From: Verrucomicrobiota bacterium
Lineage (GTDB): Bacteria; Verrucomicrobiota; Verrucomicrobiia; Opitutales; Opitutaceae
Direction: 5' to 3'
Length of the DNA stretch: 64,000 nucleotides
Assembly: GCA_026398135.1 (NCBI GenBank)
Contig: JAPLTN010000003.1
Span: forward strand, 1-64,000
Made by a program: the position numbers and the translations under genes. The number at the start of each line of letters is the position of its first letter. Within the stretch, counting starts at the first letter, position 1. The notes beneath the pieces were generated by a model. The model was given only the letters and a program-made list of their open reading frames with translations, searched no databases and was not told where the DNA came from. Shown here piece by piece: positions 42,839 through 50,787 of the stretch.

Positions 42839-42928
42839 GGTGTCGGGAGAGAAACCCAAGCCAGGGACCTAGTCGAGCCATGGCGGCGCGGGCTCGACTC
42901 GGCGGTGCGAGGGCGCGAGACACAGGCG

Positions 42929-43861
42929 ATGCATACAGCGGAATCGGAGAAAGGGCATTTGGCGGTTTTCGGCGCGGGTTACGTCGGCGGCGCGCTGGCG
43001 CGGCGGGCGCTGGCGGCGGGCTGGCGGGTGACGGCATTGACGCGCAATCCCGCGACGGCGGCAGAACTCCGGGCGGCGGGATGTGCGGTGGTGATCGCCG
43101 AGTTGGCCTCGAGCGATTGGTGGGACGCACCGGAACTGCGCGGCGGGGCGGAGCGGGTGGCGGTTACGGTGGCCAGCGGCGGGGGCGGGGCGGCGGGGTA
43201 TCGTCGGAGCTATGTGGAGGGGCTCGCCAGCGTGGTGGCTTGGGGCGCGCGCGTGCAGGAGCGGGGAGCGGGGAGCGGTGAGGGGGGAGTTGGCGGGCAT
43301 TTGATCTATACGAGCAGCACCTCGGTTTATCCGCAGGATGGCGGTGTGCGGGTGACGGAGGCGGACGCGGTGTGCGGGGAGGCGGAGACGAGTCAGGCCT
43401 TGATCGAGGCGGAGCGCATCGCCTCAACTTGGACGGGCCGGGCGGCGACGGTGTTGCGCCTGGCGGGTATTTACGGGCCGGAGCGCACGTATTTGGTGGA
43501 GCAGGTGAGGAACGGCGAGGTGGCGGGGCGGGCGGATTTTCACCTAAACTTGATTCACCGGGACGACATTTTAACCGGCATGGAAGCCGTGTGGGCGGGT
43601 GGAGATCAGAGCGGAGAGGGGGTGTTTAACCTGGCGGATGAAGGTGCGGCGAGGAAGGGCGAGGTGGTGGCGTGGCTGGCGGCGCGGCTGGGCGTGGCGA
43701 CGCCGCGTTTTACCGGTGCTCCGGCGGGGGGGCGACGGATGGTGACGCCGGATCGGATTATTGACGCAGGGCGGGCGCGGGCGGTTTTGGGGTGGCGACC
43801 GGCGCACCCGAGCTACCGGGAAGGTTACGCGCACATAATGAAGGCGACGATCCAGGCTTGA
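42929..43861 (+). CDS. NAD-dependent epimerase/dehydratase (YeeZ-like)
   Basis: A 310-aa Rossmann-fold SDR-extended-like protein. The NAD(P) site is HLAVFGAGYVGGALARRALAAG; LIYTSSTSVYPQDGG has the serine/tyrosine region, and LRLAGIYGPERTYL and LNLIHRDDILTGM follow. It resembles the YeeZ/YfcH group of small epimerase-like proteins, with unknown substrate. Residues ~110-119 (ERGAGSGEGG) translate a heptamer repeat at 43259-43286, a probable insertion in a surface loop. Start choice between ATG 42929 and an earlier ATG at 42905 is uncertain. It is divergent from the PfpI gene. Confidence 0.82.
   Translation: MHTAESEKGHLAVFGAGYVGGALARRALAAGWRVTALTRNPATAAELRAAGCAVVIAELASSDWWDAPELRGGAERVAVTVASGGGGAAGYRRSYVEGLASVVAWGARVQERGAGSGEGGVGGHLIYTSSTSVYPQDGGVRVTEADAVCGEAETSQALIEAERIASTWTGRAATVLRLAGIYGPERTYLVEQVRNGEVAGRADFHLNLIHRDDILTGMEAVWAGGDQSGEGVFNLADEGAARKGEVVAWLAARLGVATPRFTGAPAGGRRMVTPDRIIDAGRARAVLGWRPAHPSYREGYAHIMKATIQA
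43259..43286. repeat. Heptanucleotide repeat inside the epimerase gene
   Basis: GAGCGGG, GAGCGGG, GAGCGGT, GAGGGGG in 7-bp register, within the coding sequence of a plus-strand gene, reading frame preserved. Confidence 0.75.
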
Positions 43862-43935
43862 AAGCGCGGCGCGCTTGCGCGGCACTCGCGGGCTGTTCGT
43901 TTCGTTTTATCTAACCCTCAAACCCAAGCATCACC

Positions 43936-44244
43936 ATGGCCGGCGTCGGTAAACTCCTCAAACAAGCTCAGAAAATGCAGCGCTCCATCGAGGGCCTCCA
44001 AAGCCAGCTCGCGGCCAAGGAGCTCGATTTCTCGCGCGGCGGCGGCGCGGTGCAGGTCAAGGTCAACGGCGCGGGTCAATTCCTCGCGTTGAAGCTGGAT
44101 GCGGAATTCCTGAAGGAAGACGCCGCGACGGTGGCGGCCGAAATTCTGGCCGTTGTGCAAGAAGCTGCGGCGGCGGCCAAGAAGTGCAACGAGGACGAGA
44201 TGGCGAAGGTGACCTCGGCCTTCCAGATGCCGGGCATGTTCTAA
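43936..44244 (+). CDS. YbaB/EbfC nucleoid-associated protein
   Basis: A 102-aa protein: MAGVGKLLKQAQKMQRSIEGLQ is the helical N-terminal arm, and GGGAVQVKVNGAGQFLALKLDAEFL the central sheet. YbaB dimers bind DNA with tweezer-like arms. The gene ends 14 bp before recR, the arrangement (ybaB-recR) seen widely in bacteria, so the two form an operon. Confidence 0.93.
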   Translation: MAGVGKLLKQAQKMQRSIEGLQSQLAAKELDFSRGGGAVQVKVNGAGQFLALKLDAEFLKEDAATVAAEILAVVQEAAAAAKKCNEDEMAKVTSAFQMPGMF

Positions 44245-44258
44245 GGCGTTCGCGCATC

Positions 44259-44861
44259 GTGACGCCCGCCTTCGAGAAACTCCAGCAGGCGCTCAAGAGC
44301 CTGCCGGGCGTCGGCTACCGTTCGGCCGAGCGCATGGCGCTGCATCTCCTGGTGGAGAAACCGGAGCGGCGGATCGCCTTGGTGGCGGCGCTGGAGGCGG
44401 CGGCGCGGGCGGTGCACCGGTGCGTGCGGTGCGGAAATCTGGCCGAGGGCGAGCAGTGCGCGGTGTGCGCAGACACGCGGCGCGACGACGCGGTGGTGTG
44501 TGTGGTGGAACATGTGCCCGACCTGGTGGCGATGGAGCGCTCGGGGGCGTATCGCGGGGTCTATCACGTGCTCTACGGCCGGCTGTCGCCGATCAACGGG
44601 GTGGGGCCGGGCGAGCTGAATTGGGAGGCGTTGCGCACGCGTCTGGAATCGGGCGCGGTGCGCGAACTCATCCTCGCGCTGGGCAACGATGTGGAGGGCG
44701 AGGCGACCTGCCACTTTATCACCCAGCATTTGGGCACGGTTCACGATGTGGCGGTAAAGGTGTCGCGCATCGGGTTCGGGCTGCCGAGCGGCGGCGGGGT
44801 TTTGTACGCGGATGCGGTTACGCTTAAAAGTGCGCTGGATGGGCGACGCGACTACGTGTGA
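44259..44861 (+). CDS. recR: Recombination protein RecR
   Basis: A 200-aa protein with an N-terminal helix-hairpin-helix (LKSLPGVGYRSAERMALHLL), the C4 zinc finger CVRCGNLAEGEQCAVC (~58-73), and the Toprim domain beginning VVCVVEHVPDLVAMERSGAYRG. The end GVLYADAVTLKSALDGR is the usual RecR C-terminus. Acts with RecFO in gap repair. Start is GTG 44259 (TPAFEKLQQ), which matches the family N-terminus; the longer frame overlaps ybaB. Confidence 0.95.
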   Translation: MTPAFEKLQQALKSLPGVGYRSAERMALHLLVEKPERRIALVAALEAAARAVHRCVRCGNLAEGEQCAVCADTRRDDAVVCVVEHVPDLVAMERSGAYRGVYHVLYGRLSPINGVGPGELNWEALRTRLESGAVRELILALGNDVEGEATCHFITQHLGTVHDVAVKVSRIGFGLPSGGGVLYADAVTLKSALDGRRDYV

Positions 44862-44930
44862 GTCAGTCGTGTGGCGATGCGGCCGGAGGGATTGCGTCGG
44901 GCGGCCGGGTAAGGATGATGCGTTGAAGTC

Positions 44931-46574
44931 ATGGTGAACATCGTGCAGTTTTGGCGGGCTGGGTCGCGGGCGGAGCGATTCGCCGGGCTGGCCAGTGTGC
45001 TGGTGGCGGGCGGTTTGCTGGCGTGGGCGGCCTGCTTGTGGCCGGCGTGGGGGGAGAATCCGGATTTATCGCATGGGTTTCTGGCGCTGCCGGTCTTGGC
45101 GATGCTCTGGAAACGGGCGCGGGAAGATAGTGCCTCGGGGCGAGCGCAGAAGCAGGAGTGGTTGAGCGACGGGTGGGTCGGGCTTGGCGTGGGGCTGGGC
45201 TTGGCGGGGCTGGCGGTGGCGAGGTTGTTTACGACGGTGTATGCGGTGGCCTTGGGCTGGAGCGCCACGCCGACGCTCTTTTTCTTGAGTGTGGCGGCGG
45301 CGAGCGCGCTGGGGATGGCGACGATCTTGGCGACGGGGCAAGGCGTGCGTTGGGTGCGGCCGGGCTGGCCCTTGGCGGTGATGGTTGCGGTGGTGCTTTT
45401 AAGCGCGCCCCTGCCCCCTGGAAGCTATGCGCGGCTGACGGCGGGATTGCAGGAGATGGTCACGATCGGAGTAGTGGATACGCTGCGGCTGTTTGGCGTG
45501 CCGGCCTTGCGCGCGGGGAACGTTATCCAGCTCGGTTCGACGGCGGTGGGGGTGGAGGAAGCGTGCAGCGGAGTGCGCAGTCTGGTGTCGTGCGTGCTGG
45601 GCGGGCTGGTGTTGTCGGCCCTGTGGTTGAACTCGCCCTGGCGTCGTTTTTGGCTGGTGGGGCTGGCCGCGCCGCTGGCCTTGGCGGCGAATTTCGGGCG
45701 CTCGCTGACGCTTACCCTGATGGCCAGAAGCGGGGTGGATATCGCGGGGGCTTGGCACGACGTGCTCGGTTACGGGGTGTTGGTGGTTACGATGGGTTTG
45801 CTGGCGGGGCTGGCGTACCTGCTGGAGGAGAAGCCGCCGGGCTTGGCTAGGGTGGAGCGGAGTCCGAAGGCTGCGAAGGGGGCGGAGTGGAGCGGGGTGG
45901 TGGCGGTGGCGGCCTTGGTGTTGGCGGCGGGGTGGTTTGGTTTTATGGGACTGCGGACGCAGGCGAGCGGCGGGGTAGCGGTGGCCGCGCCTGATTTGGA
46001 GCGTTTGGTGCCGGCGGTGGGGCCGGCGGGTTGGCGGGTGGAGACGCGGAGGGATTTGGGGCGCTTCGCGGGGATTTTGCAGACGAATTATCTGCTGGAG
46101 CGTACGTATTCGAGAGTCACGGATGCGGGCGAGAGCTGGCAGGTGACGGTTTACGTGGCGTGGTGGCCGGCGGGCGGGGCCTCGGTGAGCACGGTGGCGG
46201 CGCATACGCCGGAGGCCTGCTGGCCGGGCGCGGGTTGGCAGGCGGTGCCGGGAGCGGAGGGGAGAGGCGAGTTGGCGCTGGGCCAGGGGGTGCGGGTGAG
46301 GGAGGCGGAAAAACGGGCGTTTATCGGTAGGGATTACCCGCAGAACGTATGGTTCTGGCATCTGGTGGACGGGAGGCCGATGCGGGCGTTTGACCCGCGT
46401 TCGTGGCGCGAGCAGCTGGCGGTATTTTGGCAGCGCGGAGTGCGGCGGGAGGAGGCGCAGGCCTTTGTGCGTTTATCGAGCAACGTGGAGTGGGAGCGTT
46501 TGGCGGCGGACCCTTTGCTGGCCGAGGTGGTTGCAGGGGTGGCCGAGCTGGGCGTGCCGGTGACTAAGCGGTGA
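44931..46574 (+). CDS. Exosortase fused to an EpsI-type domain
   Basis: A 547-aa membrane protein in two parts. Residues ~15-300 form the exosortase core with about eight hydrophobic segments; the catalytic triad is C212 in VEEACSGVRSL, R257 in NFGRSLTL and H276 in AWHDVLGY. After another hydrophobic segment (~323-340) comes a periplasmic EpsI domain with HTPEACWPGAGW and YPQNVWFWHLVDGR. Exosortases cut and anchor PEP-CTERM type proteins during export and co-occur with polysaccharide loci. No protein with a PEP-CTERM tail is visible in this window, so its substrates are elsewhere. Confidence 0.92.
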   Translation: MVNIVQFWRAGSRAERFAGLASVLVAGGLLAWAACLWPAWGENPDLSHGFLALPVLAMLWKRAREDSASGRAQKQEWLSDGWVGLGVGLGLAGLAVARLFTTVYAVALGWSATPTLFFLSVAAASALGMATILATGQGVRWVRPGWPLAVMVAVVLLSAPLPPGSYARLTAGLQEMVTIGVVDTLRLFGVPALRAGNVIQLGSTAVGVEEACSGVRSLVSCVLGGLVLSALWLNSPWRRFWLVGLAAPLALAANFGRSLTLTLMARSGVDIAGAWHDVLGYGVLVVTMGLLAGLAYLLEEKPPGLARVERSPKAAKGAEWSGVVAVAALVLAAGWFGFMGLRTQASGGVAVAAPDLERLVPAVGPAGWRVETRRDLGRFAGILQTNYLLERTYSRVTDAGESWQVTVYVAWWPAGGASVSTVAAHTPEACWPGAGWQAVPGAEGRGELALGQGVRVREAEKRAFIGRDYPQNVWFWHLVDGRPMRAFDPRSWREQLAVFWQRGVRREEAQAFVRLSSNVEWERLAADPLLAEVVAGVAELGVPVTKR

Positions 46575-46671
46575 GACGCCGACGGAAGCAGGGAGCTGTT
46601 TTTGCCGCCGAGGTCGTAAATGGATGTTGCGCGAAGCGGGCACGGAGCTAGGTCTAGGCGCAAGTTGAGTC

Positions 46672-46746
46672 GCGGGCATAGTATACCGGCTATTATGTGT
46701 GCTTCCCAAGCATGAGAAGAGGGTTCGACTCCCTCTGCCCGCACCA
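46672..46746 (+). tRNA. tRNA-Gly (anticodon CCC), integration site
   Basis: Acceptor stem GCGGGCA/TGCCCGC, T-arm GAGGG-TTCGACT-CCCTC and anticodon loop TTCCCAA (anticodon CCC) form a regular cloverleaf, with the CCA end encoded. Its 3' half is the left attachment site of the 9.1-kb element, and the same sequence recurs at 55796-55831. The tRNA remains complete after integration. Confidence 0.93.
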
Positions 46747-46755
46747 ACTTTTACC
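46720..46755 (+). repeat. attL: 36-bp direct repeat at the tRNA-Gly 3' end
   Basis: Starts AGGGTTCGACTCCCTCTG and runs through the CCA end and nine bases beyond the tRNA. It is identical, base for base, to 55796-55831. The integrase-like gene begins 53 bp further on, the usual arrangement for tyrosine-integrase islands. Confidence 0.92.
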
Positions 46756-46779
46756 TCTGAAGCGGGAAAGCAAACAGCA

Positions 46780-46804
46780 GATTTGCCAGTTTACGTGGCA
46801 AATC
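46780..46804 (+). promoter_or_regulatory. Palindrome in front of the integrase gene
   Basis: GATTTGCCA (46780-46788) and TGGCAAATC (46796-46804) are perfect 9-bp inverted arms around a 7-base loop, ending 4 bp before the integrase ATG. No T-run follows. An operator or an RNA hairpin that hides the start region is more likely than a terminator. Confidence 0.6.
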
Positions 46805-46808
46805 TTAC

Positions 46809-47957
46809 ATGGCCCAGGACTCTACGTTCGTCATTCCCGAATTCACGAATCCATCAGGAGAAATTGTTTTTCGCCTTTTTGGTTGGCTCGACGGTAAGCG
46901 CATCCGCAAAAATTTTCCGACTCGCGCCGAGGCAGTCGCCGAGCGCCAAGCCCTGGAAATCAGCCTTGTTCAGGCCCAGTCCAGCGTTCGCACTGCCATT
47001 ACTCGACTGACAGATAGCCAGCTCCACGATGCCGAGGTTGCTTTCAGCCGTCTCGGTAATGCGCCTAAATCTTTGGCTTTTTACGGCGAATACGCACTCG
47101 CCAACTATCGCGCCCCCGAGCGTGAAATTACGGTTGAGACAGCCGCCACGACCTACCTTGCGACCAAGCAAACAGCGTATGGGCGTGGGCTGGTTTCAGG
47201 GTGCCAGCTCAAGGACATCCGCATCCGACTCGTAACCTTGAAAAAGGCATTTCCCGGCAAGGTGCTCTCTCAGCTCACCCGCGAAGCGCTCGCCGCGCAT
47301 TGCCAGCAGGGCAACCCGAAGCCTAAGACGTTTAACAACCGGCGCGGTGTGCTCTTCACGTTCTTTAAATTCGCGTTCTATCAAGACTGGGTCGCCGCCA
47401 ATCCGCTCGATAAAGTCCCTCATCTGCGCATCGCCTATCGACGCGGCTCCGCCAAGACCTTGACCGCCGAGCAGGCCGAAAAACTCATGCGCCACATCGA
47501 GACCTTCGAGGGCGGGGTGTTCGTTACGTATTTCAGCCTCTGCCTGTTTGCCGGCATTCGCCCGAGCATTCTCGTTGGTGAAATCTCCAAGCTCCAGCCC
47601 GATAGCATTAACTTGGATACCGGCGTGATTCATATCGAGCACGAGGTCTCTAAGGTCCGTATGAAGCGCAACGTCACGATACTGCCCAACCTCGACGCCT
47701 GGCTGCGCGCTTATGCTTTGCTTGCCGCAGGCTATCTCGACCGCGACGCCTCTCGCTATGTTTCGCCAGGATATGCCGTGCGTCGTGCGGACACCTTTCG
47801 TGTAAATGCAGCCTTTCCCCGCGTTATCGAAGCCAGCCTGCCCTTAGGTGTCGGCTCCGTCTCATACGACCTTAGTCTCGCCGCTTGTGCTGTATTCGCG
47901 GTGGCACCGGCAGATTTACAGACAGTCCTCTCTTCCACGTTCGAACCCGCCATTTAA
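46809..47957 (+). CDS. Tyrosine integrase-like protein, C-terminal catalytic box missing
   Basis: A 382-aa protein. The N-terminus (SGEIVFRLFGWLDGKRIRKNFPTRAEA) is an arm/core-binding region as in phage-type integrases, then a SAM-like core domain (~100-210, with NRRGVLFTFFKFAFYQDWV) and the start of the catalytic domain: CLFAGIRPS gives the first catalytic arginine, and HEVSKVRMKRNVTILPNL the lysine region. The expected H-x-x-R and terminal tyrosine are absent; after residue ~300 the sequence (ending APADLQTVLSSTFEPAI) is unlike the family and other frames do not restore it. Position beside attL fits an integrase, but it is probably inactive. Confidence 0.75.
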   Translation: MAQDSTFVIPEFTNPSGEIVFRLFGWLDGKRIRKNFPTRAEAVAERQALEISLVQAQSSVRTAITRLTDSQLHDAEVAFSRLGNAPKSLAFYGEYALANYRAPEREITVETAATTYLATKQTAYGRGLVSGCQLKDIRIRLVTLKKAFPGKVLSQLTREALAAHCQQGNPKPKTFNNRRGVLFTFFKFAFYQDWVAANPLDKVPHLRIAYRRGSAKTLTAEQAEKLMRHIETFEGGVFVTYFSLCLFAGIRPSILVGEISKLQPDSINLDTGVIHIEHEVSKVRMKRNVTILPNLDAWLRAYALLAAGYLDRDASRYVSPGYAVRRADTFRVNAAFPRVIEASLPLGVGSVSYDLSLAACAVFAVAPADLQTVLSSTFEPAI

Positions 47958-47963
47958 CTTTTC

Positions 47964-48320
47964 ATGCTTACCCTCGAACAATTCGCCCAAGAGGTGAAAT
48001 CCGATGTCCGTCAGCGCATCGAACCCGCCACCGGCACGCCAAAGCTCTCGGAAGAGGCGTTCACGGACTTTGCCATCGAACGACTCGTGGAGCGCAACGA
48101 GGCGCTCGACCACGAACTCTGCCCGGATCAGTGGCCGGCCCGTGGCGCAAAAAATCCGGCGGCGCAAGTCAGCGCCTGGCACCTCTCCGACGACGGTGCC
48201 CGTCTCGATCTCTTTATTACGGAATATCGCGACGAGGATACGCCACCTGTCGTCGCTCGCGCGGAAGCGGATCAGCTTTTTAAGAAACTGCGCGGATTAC
48301 TTCCGCCCCTTACCGCTTGA
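47964..48320 (+). pseudogene. Truncated AIPR-like (abortive-infection phage resistance) gene, N-terminal fragment
   Basis: 118 codons starting MLTLEQFAQEVKSDV. The segment WHLSDDGARLDLFITEYRDED followed by ARAEADQLFKKL resembles the first ~110 residues of AIPR-family proteins, which are normally 500-700 aa. The frame then stops and the DNA continues with a small minus-strand gene. It begins 7 bp after the integrase-like stop. Most likely the remainder of a phage-defence gene whose body has been deleted; the family call is from memory of the N-terminal pattern and moderate. Confidence 0.5.
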
Positions 48321-48473
48321 TTTTACGGACGCCCAGCGCGCTTCCGCCGCTTTTTTCGCCGCGTCACTTCGCTTCTTCGCACTGACGCCCTTCCAGCGAG
48401 ACTTTCCTGCTTTCGCCTGCTGAAGGGCTGGCGCATCCCATTCATGGCCGCACTTCGGGCATGTGTGCTTCAA
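48297..48473 (-). CDS. Small zinc-ribbon protein (58 aa)
   Basis: A short gene. It starts at TTG 48473, overlapping the TGA stop of the gene upstream (TTGA), with GGAGGA six bases before. The protein begins with a CPKCGHEW zinc-knuckle half, followed by a Lys/Ala-rich helix RWKGVSAKKRSDAAKKAAEA and a basic tail. It overlaps the 3' end of the AIPR fragment on the other strand by 24 bp. One C-x2-C pair alone may bind metal as a dimer. Function unknown; similar small proteins with the KKAAEARW end occur on mobile elements. Confidence 0.6.
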   Translation of the reverse strand: MKHTCPKCGHEWDAPALQQAKAGKSRWKGVSAKKRSDAAKKAAEARWASVKSSGKGRK

Positions 48474-48763
48474 CGCACATCCTCCGAGATCGGCACGACC
48501 TTCAGCGGCACTTTTAGCACCGCCTCAAAATAGCGGCGCTTCATTTCCTCATTATCACGCCCATCGTAGATTTCGGCCTCTTCAAGCGGAACGAGGGTGG
48601 CGGTCAGCCCTCGAAGTCCCACGGCGCGGGCGTCGTCGGTTGCCAAAAACCACTGCACACCGGCCAGCGCCTTCGCGCGTGCCCGTGATCCGGGTTTTGT
48701 ATCGCCGCTTACCACATCCGAAATCCGCTCCCTTACTTCATCCGCGCCAGTGTCAGTTTTCAT
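48470..48763 (-). CDS. Hypothetical protein (97 aa)
   Basis: ATG 48763 gives MKTDTGADEVRERISDVVSG; TTG 48769 is an alternative. No recognised domain. It is mixed alpha/beta in appearance (VQWFLATDDARAVGLRGL, then LKVVPISEDVR), acidic at the start and soluble. It is coupled to the 58-aa zinc-ribbon gene by a four-base overlap, which supports that both are real genes of one operon. It diverges from the RES toxin gene. No function is assigned. Confidence 0.55.
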   Translation of the reverse strand: MKTDTGADEVRERISDVVSGDTKPGSRARAKALAGVQWFLATDDARAVGLRGLTATLVPLEEAEIYDGRDNEEMKRRYFEAVLKVPLKVVPISEDVR

Positions 48764-48905
48764 TTCCAAAAGCTATGCAAGCGCGCTTGCATGAAAAGCC
48801 TGTATTTGCGCTTGGCGGATGAATTTATGGGCAATGGAAAGCCATGCGAATCGCCATTTTTTCATCGCTCAAACGACTGTCGTCCGCCTGCTTTTGCGGT
48901 ATTCC

Positions 48906-49511
48906 GTGAAACTCCCGGCCCCATCGCCCAATCCCCGCTACGGTGACCTCCGCTCGACCCTCGCGGCGCACCCCGAGTGGCTGTCCCCGTGGAGCGGCCA
49001 CTTTTTCCGGTTTCAAACCATCCAGTTCCCCGCCGCCAAAGACATTCTTTCCGGCACTGGTGCCAAGCAACGAGGCGGGCGCTGGAATCCTCCCGGCCTT
49101 GCCGCACTCTACGGAAGCACGACCGATACCGCCGCCTTGGAAGAGGCCAAGGCCAACGACCGCTACTATGGTCTCGAAACCAAGACTCCCCGGCTCGTCG
49201 TCGCCATCCAGGCCAAGGTCGGCAAAATACTCGATCTCACTTCCCCCGGCATCCGTCGCCATCTCGGCATCACCCTTGCCGAACTCTCCGGAGAGGACTG
49301 GCGCAAGCTCCTTCAGTCCGGCCAGGAAAGCCTGTCTCAGACCCTCGGACGCGCTGCCGCCTCCACCGGCGCTTCCGGCCTACTCGTTCGCTCCGCCGCT
49401 GTGCATCAGGCCCGCAACGTCATCCTGTTCCCGCCCCTCGGCGGTTCCGACCGCCTATCCATCATCGAGGGTGATGCTCTCGCCCGCCTCACCGCCGGAA
49501 AGAAACCTTGA
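48906..49511 (+). CDS. RES-domain toxin
   Basis: A ~201-aa RES (R-E-S) protein. FFRFQTIQFP, the G-x-R-W-N-P-P-G loop (GGRWNPPGLAALYGSTTDTAALEE, split around residues 50-75) and a serine in VRSAAVHQARNVILFP match the NAD-degrading toxin family of RES-Xre systems. GTG 48906 is preferred; ATG 48819 is in frame but adds a leader not typical of the family. The cognate DUF2384 protein follows 34 bp downstream. Expected effect is NAD+ depletion when freed from its partner. Confidence 0.85.
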   Translation: MKLPAPSPNPRYGDLRSTLAAHPEWLSPWSGHFFRFQTIQFPAAKDILSGTGAKQRGGRWNPPGLAALYGSTTDTAALEEAKANDRYYGLETKTPRLVVAIQAKVGKILDLTSPGIRRHLGITLAELSGEDWRKLLQSGQESLSQTLGRAAASTGASGLLVRSAAVHQARNVILFPPLGGSDRLSIIEGDALARLTAGKKP

Positions 49512-49545
49512 AACATGCATAATTGCAGGTTTTAGTGCAGGCATA

Positions 49546-49959
49546 ATGAGCACGCTTAACCGACGCCCCAAAACCGCCAAGGCACCCAAGGTCGCCCTCG
49601 TCGCCTTCCGTTTCAAGCACCGTGGCGCGACTGATTACGCCGGCTTGCTTAAAACCTACCGTGCCGAGTTTCACGTCACCCAAGCGCAGCTTGTCCGCCT
49701 CACCGGTTTCTCGCCTCGCTCGGTCGCCAAATGGAGCCAGGGGGAAACGCCTTCGCCGAAACAGGAAAAGGCCTTGGTCGAGATGGATCGTTTGTTTGAC
49801 GGCCTCGCCCGCGTGATCGAACCGGCGCAAGTCGGCCGTTGGCTCACGCACCCCAATCCCGCCTTCGACGGCTCGACACCCTTGCAGGTGGTGGAACGCG
49901 GCGAACTGGATCGCATCTGGCGCATGCTTTACGACCTCGAATCCGGCCAGCCGGGTTGA
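49546..49959 (+). CDS. Xre/MbcA/ParS-type antitoxin (DUF2384)
   Basis: A 137-aa protein. The first part is a helix-turn-helix (FHVTQAQLVRLTGFSPRSVAKWSQG, ~residues 42-66); the C-terminal ~55 residues have the DUF2384 toxin-binding pattern with VGRWLTHPNPAFDGSTPLQ. The gene starts at ATG 49546, deep inside a longer open frame that is only the shadow of the toxin gene. Direct repeats of GCATAAT and GCAGG lie between toxin and antitoxin (49518-49547) and may be its operator. Here the antitoxin follows the toxin; the usual order in RES-Xre systems is the reverse. Confidence 0.83.
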   Translation: MSTLNRRPKTAKAPKVALVAFRFKHRGATDYAGLLKTYRAEFHVTQAQLVRLTGFSPRSVAKWSQGETPSPKQEKALVEMDRLFDGLARVIEPAQVGRWLTHPNPAFDGSTPLQVVERGELDRIWRMLYDLESGQPG

Positions 49960-49986
49960 GTGCCGTCAGCATGTCGCCGGTAAAGC

Positions 49987-50787
49987 TTGAACCCCAGCAA
50001 CCAGGGCGCTCAGCCCTGCTGTCGGCTTTGTGGCCAGAGCAGGCCACTATGCCGATCACACATCTACCCTAAGTTTACCTTCAAACGCATGAAGGCCGCC
50101 GATGGAACCTTTATGCGCTTCGAGGGCAGTAGGCGCGGCTGGCTTCCGCGTCCGCTCCAAGATGATTGCGTGGAGCATCTGCTCTGCGGCGACTGCGAAC
50201 ACCGACTTCACAAATGGGAGAATTCTGTCGCCCGGTTTTTAGCTGGGGGGCTTTTAGATAACCTCACCCCGGCCCCCGGAAAGCATTACACGTTCGTCAA
50301 TCTGCCCGATTACACGACGGTTAAGCTCTACCTGTTATCATTGCTATGGCGCTGTCATGCAGCGCGTGCGCCAGCGTTTCGCTTCGTTGATCTCGGCCCA
50401 ATGCACGACGCTCGATTGCGTGAGATGCTTCTCACTGGTGCCCCCGGAGAACCATGGGAATACGGCTGCTTCATTTCCACGGTTCATCTGAATCTGGACG
50501 ATGGTAAATTCGACCGCCCTCCTATCGGTTTCATGCCGGAGGCGATGAGGTTCGAAGGCGAGCATGGCCTTCATATCGTTAGAAAGGTGATCGATGGTAT
50601 CGTGCTTCATTTTGTTATCGGCAGCCCTGAGCGCATGAAGGCATGGCGAGGAGGCCCGATGTTTCCTCAACGGGATGGGCGCACGGTCGTCGGAGTAGAT
50701 GACGGCATGAACATGCCCTTTTTTCGTGATCAGCTCAGATATGTTTTCGAATGCGAAAACCCGGTCTGGGAACGACGCTCGCCGTAG
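49987..50787 (+). CDS. HNH-like zinc-binding protein, function unknown
   Basis: A 266-aa protein starting at TTG 49987 (no other start keeps the N-terminal motif; an in-frame stop lies just upstream). CRLCGQSRPLCRSHIYPKF has the C-x2-C ... S-H-x-x-P-K arrangement of an HNH-like family, and HLLCGDCEHRLHKWEN supplies the second C-x2-C. The rest is rich in aromatic residues. Proteins of this type occur scattered on mobile elements and in defence islands, but a nuclease role here is only an inference. Confidence 0.6.
   Translation: MNPSNQGAQPCCRLCGQSRPLCRSHIYPKFTFKRMKAADGTFMRFEGSRRGWLPRPLQDDCVEHLLCGDCEHRLHKWENSVARFLAGGLLDNLTPAPGKHYTFVNLPDYTTVKLYLLSLLWRCHAARAPAFRFVDLGPMHDARLREMLLTGAPGEPWEYGCFISTVHLNLDDGKFDRPPIGFMPEAMRFEGEHGLHIVRKVIDGIVLHFVIGSPERMKAWRGGPMFPQRDGRTVVGVDDGMNMPFFRDQLRYVFECENPVWERRSP

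Noticed and set aside
46575-46671. Possible terminator after the exosortase gene
   Set aside because: No stem followed by a T-run; only GGGAGCTG/GGAGCTAGG words like the heptamer repeats.
48943-49545. Upstream part of the long frame containing the Xre-type antitoxin
   Set aside because: Shadow of the RES toxin gene; the antitoxin starts at 49546.
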